A DNA stretch of 64,000 nt from Croceicoccus sp. YJ47. Lineage in GTDB: Bacteria; Pseudomonadota; Alphaproteobacteria; Sphingomonadales; Sphingomonadaceae. Every line of letters begins with the position of its first letter. Position 1 is the stretch's first letter. The notes under the pieces were generated by a model that had not been told where the DNA came from, ran no database searches, and worked only from the letters and a program-made list of their open reading frames with translations. Made by a program: the position numbers and the translations under genes. The stretch lies in contig NZ_CP067087.1 of NCBI RefSeq assembly GCF_016745095.1, positions 1,120,501 to 1,184,500 of the forward strand, read 5' to 3'. Positions 7,341-15,424 of the stretch are shown one piece after another.

Positions 7341-9487
7341 TGACTGCGCTCTTTGCGCTAGCGCTCAGCCTGACGATCGTGCCGACAGCTGAAGATCCGC
7401 CATCGGCCGAAGATCCGTGTGATGCACTGCCGGTCGCCCCGGAAACGGCAAATGCGGAGTTAGGTGAGTGGACAGTGGACGGACAAGTCCGGATTGCGGA
7501 TATTGGCGCACCGGTCGGAACTCCCAACCGAAGTGTATTTGGTATCTCGCCTGACGACAGCCAAATCGCCTTCACCGTCCGTCGCGCAATTCCCGAGACG
7601 AATAGCTATTGCCAAAGATTGCTGGTCGCGCCGTTGAGCGGCGAAGGTTCTCCAATCGAGGTGGCGCGCGGCGGGGAATTCATTCGCGACGATTTCCGGC
7701 TTCGCGACTTCACCGCGATACTGGCGGGTTGGCCTAGGACGAGCGCGCCGCGATGGTCGCCGGATGGCATGCGGATTGCGTATCTGAGGAGAGAAGCCGG
7801 TTCGACACAGGTTTGGTTGGCCAGCCCAACCGGGCAAACGGGTGCGGTCCGAGCAACCAATCTGGCCGACGATGTCGACGATTTCGCCTGGGCTCAGGAC
7901 GGAATGGGTCTCATTGTCAGCACAAGACCTGCAATTCGCCTCGCCGCCGCGGCAATCGCCAGCGAAGGCAGACGCGGATTTCTCTTCGACGCGCGGTTTG
8001 CGCCGCAGGCAGCCGACCGACCGATACCGACCGGTCATGCCGATCCGGTCTATACATGGGTTTCGCTTCGGGACGGGTCATCGCGACCTGCAACCGAAAT
8101 GGAGCAGGTGCTTATTGCCCCGCCGCGACCGGCAGCGATACCGGACAACGCACGAAATGTTCGATCAGGAGAGGGCGGATTTTCGGCCTGGCTCGAAGCA
8201 GAGTTCCCCGAGCGTCTCCTCAGCCCGACGCGGCTGGTTCTGGCCGCTCCGGACGGCAGCCGAAAAGTCTGCCCTGTCACGCAATGCGACGGCATCCGAG
8301 AACTGTTCTGGTCGGCCTCGGAGCGCGCCCTTTTCCTCGTCCAGCGTACTGGATGGGCCGACAGCCAGACGGCATTGTTGCGCTGGGATCCCCGCGATGC
8401 TGCGCCTCGCCAAGTCCTGATTTCCGATGATGTGTTCATCGGGTGCGCCCCTCATGCCAAGGAACTTATTTGCGGGCGTGAGGGCAGCACACAGCCTCGC
8501 CGATTAGTGGCGCTCGACATGCGAACGGGATCAGAACGACTGATCCACGATCCAAACCCGCAGCTTGAGAACATGGAGTATGGCTCCGTCCAGCGTTTCC
8601 GCTTCCGCCTGGCAAGCGGTGTCGAGAGTTTCGCCGACCTTGTCCTGCCGCCCACTCATCGACCTGGCGAACTGCATCCCCTGATCGTGGTGCAGTACCG
8701 GAGCCGGGGCTTCCTTCGCGGAGGAACCGGGGACGAGGTTCCGATCCAGCCTCTCGCCGCACGCGGATTCGCGGTCCTCAGTTTCGACCGGCCTGATTTC
8801 CCGCCAGAGGCGTATCTGGCAACAACCGATGCAGAAATACGGACATTGAGCGAAGATGACTGGGCGGACCGGCGCCAGGTGCAGGAAGCACTAGAGCTCG
8901 CTGTACGACGCGCCGTCGAGACTGGTGCGGTCGATCCAACGCGCATGGGGATCAGCGGATTCAGTGATGGCGGATCGACCGTCCAGTGGGCGCTGATCAA
9001 CTCGGACCTTTTCCAGGTCGCTTCGATGGGATCGTGCTGCGAGGATCTCTACTCCTTCGCTCTCGCTGCAGGGCCACGGTTTACCGAGTATTTGCGGGAC
9101 ATGGGTTATCGCTATTTCGAGCCCGGTGCCGAAACATTCTGGGAGCCCATGTCGCTCATACTCAATGTGGACCGGATCGATGTTCCAATTTTGATCCAGG
9201 CAGGGGACAGCGAGTACGAAGGCAGCCTCGATGTCGTTGAAACCTTCTCGCATAACAATAAGGCTATCGAACTCTACGTGTTCCCCGATGAGTCTCATGT
9301 CAAATGGCAATCGTCGCATCGCCTGGCGATGTACGAGCGCGTCGTCGAATGGTTCGAGTTCTGGCTTATGGGCAGGCTGAACTGCAATCCTTCAAGAGAA
9401 GCACAGTACGCCCGCTGGAGCGCCATGGAGGGTGCCCCGCCCACACGCGACCTTCGCTGCCATGCTGAACCATTAGCGGGTCCATGA
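7340..9487 (+). CDS. Lasso peptide isopeptidase (S9 prolyl-oligopeptidase fold)
   Basis: A 715-residue protein with a signal-like N-terminus (LFALALSLTIVP), a beta-propeller-like middle and a C-terminal alpha/beta hydrolase domain. The nucleophile motif is GISGFSDGGS near residue 538. An Asp in AGDSEYEGS and a His in DESHVKW complete the triad. Size and context match Atxe2-type isopeptidases, which open the lasso ring by cutting the isopeptide bond. I chose ATG 7340, which overlaps the receptor stop in TAATG and has GAGGAGG upstream. Its 3' end overlaps the convergent cyclase gene by 15 bp. A general dipeptidyl aminopeptidase would look similar; the cluster decides the call. Confidence 0.88.
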   Translation: MTALFALALSLTIVPTAEDPPSAEDPCDALPVAPETANAELGEWTVDGQVRIADIGAPVGTPNRSVFGISPDDSQIAFTVRRAIPETNSYCQRLLVAPLSGEGSPIEVARGGEFIRDDFRLRDFTAILAGWPRTSAPRWSPDGMRIAYLRREAGSTQVWLASPTGQTGAVRATNLADDVDDFAWAQDGMGLIVSTRPAIRLAAAAIASEGRRGFLFDARFAPQAADRPIPTGHADPVYTWVSLRDGSSRPATEMEQVLIAPPRPAAIPDNARNVRSGEGGFSAWLEAEFPERLLSPTRLVLAAPDGSRKVCPVTQCDGIRELFWSASERALFLVQRTGWADSQTALLRWDPRDAAPRQVLISDDVFIGCAPHAKELICGREGSTQPRRLVALDMRTGSERLIHDPNPQLENMEYGSVQRFRFRLASGVESFADLVLPPTHRPGELHPLIVVQYRSRGFLRGGTGDEVPIQPLAARGFAVLSFDRPDFPPEAYLATTDAEIRTLSEDDWADRRQVQEALELAVRRAVETGAVDPTRMGISGFSDGGSTVQWALINSDLFQVASMGSCCEDLYSFALAAGPRFTEYLRDMGYRYFEPGAETFWEPMSLILNVDRIDVPILIQAGDSEYEGSLDVVETFSHNNKAIELYVFPDESHVKWQSSHRLAMYERVVEWFEFWLMGRLNCNPSREAQYARWSAMEGAPPTRDLRCHAEPLAGP

Positions 9488-11199
9488 GCGAGCCCAATTC
9501 TCGGCTTCGAGCAGGTCAAGTATGCGACCGAACATGCTGTTGTCGTCTCGTTCATCAGTGCGCAGCGCGGCTTCCACGGCATGGCGGTCGATTACCCCGT
9601 TCGCGGCGAGCAACCCATCCAGCAAGCGCTCGGCGATCGAATTTCGGTTCAGGGCGAAAATTTGCCTTACGAAGCTGTCGGGTCCGGCCTTCGATGTTCT
9701 GGCCAGCACGGCAGGCGGCAATTCCTGTGCGAATGCCGCCCGGGCCAAAGCGCGGTTCCTGCCGCCGTGTGCCCATATCCAAGTCGGAACACCGAGACAA
9801 AACTCCATGAGCGGCTGACTCATTAGTGGCGAAAATCGAGGCGGGCCGGCGGCCAGTCCATGAATGTGGTTCTGTGCCCGCATGATCAGGACCATATGGT
9901 CGCGTTTTCCCGAACCTGAGATCCCTAGAGGACTCAGCCAGGGCACGAGTGGCTCGCTGTACGCAGCGTCAGTTCCGCAGGTAAGCAGACTCGCATCGAC
10001 CGGCCAGCTTTCCCTCGTTCCCTTACCAAGCCGTCTGCGAAGAACTGCGGCGACCATGGTGGGGACCGAGCATCCGGTGATATGGCACATGTCAATCAGG
10101 GAGCGCAGCACGCCTGTCCCCAGACCCTCCGCTGCCAGCCGGTCGGCTACCGGCGCAGAGGAATGGAGGAAACAGAACAGATTGTCGCCTCCGTTGCCAT
10201 CGTAGATGACCGAGGCGCCGAGGTCCGCCATCGCATCGACAAGCAAGGCGTCAAGAATGTGCTGGAATGAACGTCGGGCCGGTCGCGGCAACCCCCGGGA
10301 GGAAGACCTCGAAGGATCGTAAAACGCCGGGTCGTATATCCGTTCGACACACCGAACCCCGAACCATTCCGCCACGCGATTGGCGTATATGCGCTCGTCG
10401 CCGGACGGATCCGGAGTGGCGAGAGTAACGCAATCGAAGCGTTCGCCCGAATGGGCCAGAGCAGCGCAAATGAATGACGAATCGACGCCGCCCGATGCCG
10501 CTACGCTTGCTCTTCAAACATGCCGCTCCAGCTTTGCAGCACTGCGGCGCCGAGCTCCTTCAGTTGCGCGGCGTAATCCGTGAATGCCGGGATCGGCATT
10601 CGTGGGAGAAAGTCGGTTGCATGCCATATCCTACGGATCTGCAAACCCTGGCGCGCGAGTAAATGCAGCGATCCAGGCGCGAGTTCGTCAATTCCCTCAA
10701 GACACGTTTTCCGGTGGCGTTGTTCAGGCCGTAGCAGGTGCGCGTGCAGCGCCGGGTACGAAACCGGCGTCTCCAATCCTCCCGCTTCCGCAATCAGGAG
10801 CGGGTCACTGGTCAGTATGACGTGCTCGGATGTGGAGAGAAGGTAAACGGGCAAGAGTCCGGAAGGATCGACCAGCACACCCATTGGCCCATTGCTCCAA
10901 TCGCCTAGGATGGCGACATATCCACCCCAGACGTTGGCGACGAGATGCTTGGCGGCCTCCTCGGCTTCGGCCGGGGCCAACCCGAGTTCCTCGGCGGCGC
11001 GCACGCGGCGATATGTCGTTCGGGAAAAAGCGATCCCGATCAGGCAGCACTGTCGGTTCAGGAAATGGCAGGGCGTTTCGCTGTCACACCACAAGGCCGC
11101 GACATCGGAACAAACCTGACCCGGGGTTGCAACGATTGACGGCAAGATTTGGCCGTTCGCGCCATGAGGAACCGCAAGAACAAAACGTAGCGGTCTCAT
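9473..11199 (-). CDS. Lasso peptide cyclase (asparagine synthetase-like C protein), apparently frameshifted
   Basis: The N-terminal part (11199-10501) resembles the amidotransferase half and ends FEEQA-stop. The C-terminal synthetase half continues in the -1 frame, with the PP-loop SGGVDSS at about 10476 and YDGNGGDNLF further on. Adding one base near 10503 gives a single protein of about 575 residues, normal for lasso C proteins, with the usual 11 residues between the Trp of SWSGMF and SGG. This enzyme would adenylate the core Asp8 side chain and close the macrolactam. The start overlaps the B gene stop by 4 bp. Either the gene is broken, or the base loss is a sequence error, or a rare -1 shift restores it. 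Confidence 0.85.
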
Positions 11200-11810
11200 A
11201 CGACAAGAATTGGTTCATAGCGGAGCACTTCTTCGACACTGTCGTTCAAGACCGTGTCTCGGTGCTGCGTCCAGCAGTGTGCTGCAAAAGGGGGTGTATG
11301 GACGCCGATGACGATCCGCGCCCGGTCGCCATATGCGGCAAGACAAGTCGCGAGAGCGATGGAGCGCGAAAGACACCGGTCCGCAGCGGTGCGCAACAAT
11401 CGTGCATCCTCAAAAGCCCCGATACACCTGCGTCCCTTCTCACTGATCTCGAATTGGCTTTCCGACCTGGATTCGACAACGCTCCGTAATTGGGAAAGGA
11501 CCAGCGCCAAAGAGTGTTTCGCGAGCCGCGCTTCAACGCGGCGTTGCATCCAAAGCGCTCTCGCGACTGCGGGCAGACTAAAGGTGTGCTCGGCGATTGC
11601 CGGGCTCGATTGTTCTGGGACGGTCCAGTCCGCAGGCCGGGCGAGGCTGCTCGGTTGGTGCCATTGCTTCTCGGGATACCGGCCAAGTTTTTCGAGACAT
11701 CTGCGATTTTCGTCATCCGACAACCGAAAGTAGCGATCGTTGGAAACATCGAGAAATAGGAGCTGGCCATCCAAAATGCGCCACGCCAGTCCTTCGCGGT
11801 GGAGATCCAT
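11196..11810 (-). CDS. Lasso peptide B protein (leader recognition plus transglutaminase-like protease)
   Basis: A protein of 204 residues from ATG 11810. A GTG at 11858 would add 16 residues. The first 80 residues resemble the RiPP recognition element (LAWRILDGQLLFLDVSNDRYFRLS). The C-terminal half is the cysteine-protease domain, with Cys in ADRCLSRSIALATCLAAYG, His in PPFAAHCWTQH and Asp in VLND. Such fused B proteins bind the leader and cut after the conserved Thr-x pair so that the cyclase can act. It lies between precursor and cyclase genes on one strand and overlaps the cyclase start by 4 bp. Confidence 0.9.
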   Translation of the reverse strand: MDLHREGLAWRILDGQLLFLDVSNDRYFRLSDDENRRCLEKLGRYPEKQWHQPSSLARPADWTVPEQSSPAIAEHTFSLPAVARALWMQRRVEARLAKHSLALVLSQLRSVVESRSESQFEISEKGRRCIGAFEDARLLRTAADRCLSRSIALATCLAAYGDRARIVIGVHTPPFAAHCWTQHRDTVLNDSVEEVLRYEPILVV

Positions 11811-11872
11811 CGATTGGGAGCCCGAATCGGCGGGTCGCGCGGCAGGATTGCGCCGCACGGCCCGCCGAGGAC

Positions 11873-12010
11873 TTATTCGTCGAGCAGGCCCGGGCTGTTG
11901 GCCAATTGCCCGCCGCTGGCGTCGATGTAGAAACCGACGGCGCCCTTGGTCTCAACCGAGGCCTTGCCGAGGTCGATAACCTCATTCTGGTTATGGTCGA
12001 ACTCCTTCAT
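11873..12010 (-). CDS. Lasso peptide precursor
   Basis: A 45-residue peptide starting MKEFDHNQNEVIDLG, with an AGGAG site 6 bases before ATG. The leader would be 22 residues and ends ETK, putting Thr at -2, the conserved lasso position. The predicted 23-residue core begins GAVGFYID and ends PGLLDE, so Gly1 can be joined to the side chain of Asp8 in an 8-residue ring with a 15-residue tail. Asp8 is the only acidic residue in the 7-9 range. The gene is directly upstream of the B and C genes. The mature peptide's activity is unknown. Confidence 0.88.
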   Translation of the reverse strand: MKEFDHNQNEVIDLGKASVETKGAVGFYIDASGGQLANSPGLLDE

Positions 12011-12086
12011 GATTCACTCCTGTGGTTGGTATCGCGACTCGGACGTCGCAAGTGGAGAGTGAGCGCGGAGCGGAATTCAGACCAAC

Positions 12087-12103
12087 TTATAATGGAATTA
12101 TAA
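12087..12103. promoter_or_regulatory. AT-rich palindrome in the lasso precursor promoter region
   Basis: TTATAATGGAATTATAA has two perfect 7-bp arms around GGA and lies 77 bp upstream of the precursor ATG. On the minus strand it contains TATAAT, which could be the -10 box, so a bound regulator would block or shape the promoter. The same gene-free stretch (12011-12339) also holds GCGACCGGGTG at 12123-12133 and its inverse at 12197-12207. I see no gene in it. Confidence 0.4.
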
Positions 12104-12339
12104 ATACAGTGTGGTCGAAGATGCGACCGGGTGATGGAAACACCCGTTGGCGAGTGTATCGACACTTTTAGCTTTTCGCCTGGACATGCGTGTCGCCACC
12201 CGGTCGCTAGGAACATGCGTTCCCTACTTCACGATAAGGCCAATCATGCACGCGGAAACAGCGCAATTCTACCTACGTGTGCATTTCGCAAGTAAGAATG
12301 GCTTGGAAGAACCAGAAAAAGTTCCGATATTGTAGGTGC

Positions 12340-12576
12340 TTATTGTTTGGATAGTGCGCGCGATCCTCTGCGTGCCTTGGCAAAATCCCGGTCACTTGCA
12401 ACAAAGCGCTCGATCATCGGCGGAATAAGCAGCTCAGGCACAGGCGCACCCTCTGATACCCCGCCATTGAGCACGGTCCCATATTCGATCAGCCGGCGAT
12501 GGAGCCGGGCAGGGATTTCGATCGTTAACTTTACAGGCTTGCCATCGGTAATGTCGGAGAGCTTGAGCCGGGTCAT
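12340..12576 (-). CDS. DUF2274 domain protein of the trb operon
   Basis: A 78-residue protein with the DUF2274 pattern (KLSDITDGKPVKLTIEIPARLHRRLIEYG). It overlaps the trbI stop by 4 bp and is the last gene of the conjugation operon, its usual place in alphaproteobacterial ICEs. The function is unknown. The segment resembles small RHH-like DNA-binding proteins, but this is only an impression. Confidence 0.85.
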   Translation of the reverse strand: MTRLKLSDITDGKPVKLTIEIPARLHRRLIEYGTVLNGGVSEGAPVPELLIPPMIERFVASDRDFAKARRGSRALSKQ

Positions 12577-13751
12577 GCTCCACCCTCCAGCACAATATCG
12601 CGCGTCACCAGCACCCGCACGGGAAAGCCGGGGCGGATCGTCAGCGTCGGGCGGATATCAAGCTCGCGTGCAACGACCTGCTCGCCCGCGCGATTGATGC
12701 TGTCCTGACTGCCGCGGCGAACAGCGCGCAGCAGGTCATCATCTCCGCCTGCGCCAAGCTCGCCGCCAATCCCGAGCAAAGTGGAAACGAGCGCCGCCTT
12801 GACGACACCGCCCCAATGGTAATCGACGCCGTCTTCCAGTCCGGCATAGCCCGACGGATCGGCGACTGGCTGACGATCCAGCACGATCGAGCGACCATCG
12901 GGCAGGATGAGCCTGTTCCAGGCCAGCAGTACCCGGCGTTGCCCGAACCCGACATCGGAATCGTATTCGCCGATCAGGCGCGCACCCTGCGGGATCAGAA
13001 GATGCCGCCCCGTCGGGCTGTCATAGATATTCTCGGTCACCTGCGCGGTCACAAGGCCGGGCAGGTCTGAGCGGATGCCGGTGATCAGCGCTGCCGGAAT
13101 GATCGACCCGGCGTGAAGCAGCGCGCCAGATGGCACCGCCTCAAGCCGCTGCACGGACGCTGTCCGCGTGTCGGCAGGCCGTTCTAGAAAACTTGCCCGC
13201 GCGGTCGAGACGGAAGGCTGAACTGGTGCTGCGGGTTGCGGCCCAGCGCCCGAAGCTGCCGGACCGGAACTGGCAGCTTGTGTCCCGCCGCCGAAAAACA
13301 GGCGACTGCCGCGCGCCGCCTCGCGTTCCTGTTCTAGGCGTTCGCGCTCTATCTCTTCAGGGCTCGGCGCGGCCCGCTGTGGCGGAACCGGAGGCGGCGC
13401 GCCGACAGGGGGCAGCGCGGCAATGGCACCGCGATCCTGCGCCTCGAGGATCGGTTGACCGAGATCGCCCGGCAGCGGTGGCCCTAACCTGGGAACCTGG
13501 GAATAGTCTGCCGGGGCTGCGGCAAGTCCGTCTGCCACAGCAATCCCGTCGGTGTTGACCAGCTCTTCGCCGCCGTCCTGTGAAGGCGGCTGCAGGGCAT
13601 AGAGCAATATACCGCCAAGAACGGTCAGACCCGCGGCGCTGGCAAGGCCGATAGCCTTGCGTGAGAGCCTGACCACGCGCGGTCCTTCCCCGCGCAATTG
13701 AACGATGCTTTCGGCATCGGGTGACGGCTCGGTCTTGCCTTCCTCTTTCAC
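12573..13751 (-). CDS. trbI: Conjugal transfer protein TrbI (VirB10 family)
   Basis: A protein of 392 residues with one transmembrane segment near residues 33-52 (AIGLASAAGLTVLGGILLYAL), a Pro/Ala-rich periplasmic linker, and the VirB10 C-terminal domain (GSIIPAALITGIRSDLPG, IPQGARLIGEYDSDVGFGQ, LNRLILPDGRS-like). VirB10 proteins span both membranes and form part of the secretion-channel core with VirB9 and VirB7. The start is GTG, overlapping the trbG stop in GTGA. It lies between trbG and the DUF2274 gene. Confidence 0.95.
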   Translation of the reverse strand: MKEEGKTEPSPDAESIVQLRGEGPRVVRLSRKAIGLASAAGLTVLGGILLYALQPPSQDGGEELVNTDGIAVADGLAAAPADYSQVPRLGPPLPGDLGQPILEAQDRGAIAALPPVGAPPPVPPQRAAPSPEEIERERLEQEREAARGSRLFFGGGTQAASSGPAASGAGPQPAAPVQPSVSTARASFLERPADTRTASVQRLEAVPSGALLHAGSIIPAALITGIRSDLPGLVTAQVTENIYDSPTGRHLLIPQGARLIGEYDSDVGFGQRRVLLAWNRLILPDGRSIVLDRQPVADPSGYAGLEDGVDYHWGGVVKAALVSTLLGIGGELGAGGDDDLLRAVRRGSQDSINRAGEQVVARELDIRPTLTIRPGFPVRVLVTRDIVLEGGA

Positions 13752-14737
13752 GACCGGCCCCGCTTGCGGTTTTCAATCTTCACGCGGACCTGTCTGCGAC
13801 CGGCACCCAGGCGCAACTCGGCCTTATGGAAGAGGCGGTCGACGATGAGATAGCGCCCAGAGACCCGGTAATTGACCAGCTCGGCTGCGCCATCCGCGCC
13901 CACCACGAAAAACGGCGGCATTTCGCCCTGGGCGATGTCGGGTGGAAACTCGACCAAGGTCCGCTGTCCGTCGTCGAAGACACGAACGGGCCGCCAGTCA
14001 GGCTTATCTCCCGAGATGCGGTAATCGAAATTGAGCGCCTCCAGAGTGAATCCTTCGGTGACCGGTGCGGCTCGTGCCGCTCGCTCTTTTTCGCGGCGCA
14101 GCGCGATCAGTTCGTCTGCCGGATAGGACCAGCTGACCGAGGCCATATAGATGTTCGGGTTGGCGCGCAGTTCGATGTGATAGGTGCGGCGGTCGGTATT
14201 GATGACCAGATTGGTGGCGATATCGGGCCGCGTCGGTTTGATGAGGATATGCACACGTTGCGTCGCCCCCGAGCCGCTCAGCGTGTCACCGATCATCCAG
14301 CGCACGGTATCACCCGCAGCGACCGGTCCGGGGCCAACCAGCGTTTCGCCTTCCTGCAAGGCAATGTCGGTGACCTGCCCGGGCTTGGCGTAGACCTGGA
14401 ACAATGCACCTTCGCGATAGGCATAGCGCTGGATGGCATTGTCGAATCCTGCATTGTCCGGTTCGATCCTGGCGGCCTCATTCGCCGCCCCCACATGCCC
14501 CTCGGGGTCAGAGGCAGGGGAGCGGCGCGCGGCAGTGGGGGAGGCCTGCCGCGAGGGGGTGGTGGCATATGCAAGGGCCTGAACAAGGCGGGATGCATCG
14601 GCGAAGTCGATGGCTGCGATCGCCCGCGATGCGGCCTGTGCCTGCGGCGCAGGCGTCGCTGCCGCCGGCGATCCGGCAAAGAGCAGAACGCCCGCTGCGA
14701 GCAGCGCCGGACGGGAGAATTCAAGAAAGTGGGTCAT
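13748..14737 (-). CDS. trbG: Conjugal transfer protein TrbG (VirB9 family)
   Basis: A 329-residue periplasmic protein with a signal peptide (PALLAAGVLLFAGSPAAA). The VirB9/CagX domain shows YREGALFQVYAKPGQVTDIALQEGE, RTYHIELRANPNIYMASVSWSYP and the C-terminal FVVGADGAAELVNYRVSGRYLIVDRLF. It would build the outer-membrane ring of the T4SS core complex with TrbI. Its ATG shares one base with the trbF stop, so the two are translationally linked. Confidence 0.95.
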   Translation of the reverse strand: MTHFLEFSRPALLAAGVLLFAGSPAAATPAPQAQAASRAIAAIDFADASRLVQALAYATTPSRQASPTAARRSPASDPEGHVGAANEAARIEPDNAGFDNAIQRYAYREGALFQVYAKPGQVTDIALQEGETLVGPGPVAAGDTVRWMIGDTLSGSGATQRVHILIKPTRPDIATNLVINTDRRTYHIELRANPNIYMASVSWSYPADELIALRREKERAARAAPVTEGFTLEALNFDYRISGDKPDWRPVRVFDDGQRTLVEFPPDIAQGEMPPFFVVGADGAAELVNYRVSGRYLIVDRLFHKAELRLGAGRRQVRVKIENRKRGRS

Positions 14738-15417
14738 CAGCCAAGCTCCTTTGACCAGTTGATCGATGTGACGAAGATTCCGAGCGGATTGCTGGTGAGC
14801 GCGTCGGGTGTTCTGGGAGGCTGGACGGCAATGCCGAGAATGGCGGTCCAGCGAGTGGTTTCGGCGAGCGCGCCGTCACGGTAGCGCCGCTCGACCCAGG
14901 CCACGCGGAAGCTGCGCGGCGAGGCGCGGATCACGCTGGTGACATCGACCGCCACCTGTTCGCGGCCGATCGCTGCGAACGGGTCGTTGGCCCGCGCATA
15001 ATCGTTGAGCGCCAAGGCACCCTTGTCGCTGGCGAACTGGTAGGCTCTGAGCCAGTTCTCGCGCACCACAATTGGATCGTCGGGGATAGCGCGGACATGC
15101 TCGATAAACCGGGCGAGGTGAAAGGCGATCTGCGGATCGGTCGGCTCGTAATCCGCAGCGGCGGGAGCGACGGTGCGAGCCTCGCCCAGCCTGTCGACCT
15201 CGACCACCCAGGGCACGATGGTACCGCGCGCATTCTGCCACAGGAGGCCGCCGGTCAGCACGGCGGACAGGCCGAGCGCGCCGAAAAAGGCGTAGCGCCA
15301 GCTCTTTGCCTGGACGCGCGCGGAACCGATGCGCTCGTCCCAGACCTGCGCCGCGCGCTGGTAGGGCGTCTCTGCTTGAGGCGTCTTTGCGTACCGGATC
15401 GAAGGCCGTTTGAACAT
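14737..15417 (-). CDS. trbF: Conjugal transfer protein TrbF (VirB8 family)
   Basis: A protein of 226 residues from ATG 15417 (MFKRPSIRYAKTPQAETPYQ). A longer frame starting at 15516 would overlap trbL and has no family resemblance. It has one transmembrane segment near residues 36-55 (YAFFGALGLSAVLTGGLLW) and a periplasmic NTF2-like VirB8 domain. VirB8 proteins assemble the inner-membrane part of the T4SS. It sits 7 bp after trbL. Confidence 0.95.
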   Translation of the reverse strand: MFKRPSIRYAKTPQAETPYQRAAQVWDERIGSARVQAKSWRYAFFGALGLSAVLTGGLLWQNARGTIVPWVVEVDRLGEARTVAPAAADYEPTDPQIAFHLARFIEHVRAIPDDPIVVRENWLRAYQFASDKGALALNDYARANDPFAAIGREQVAVDVTSVIRASPRSFRVAWVERRYRDGALAETTRWTAILGIAVQPPRTPDALTSNPLGIFVTSINWSKELG

Positions 15418-15424
15418 TGTAAAG

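Noticed and set aside
13721-14884. A 387-codon plus-strand frame across trbG
   Set aside because: It is a shadow of trbG, and the minus-strand genes around it are contiguous and overlapping.
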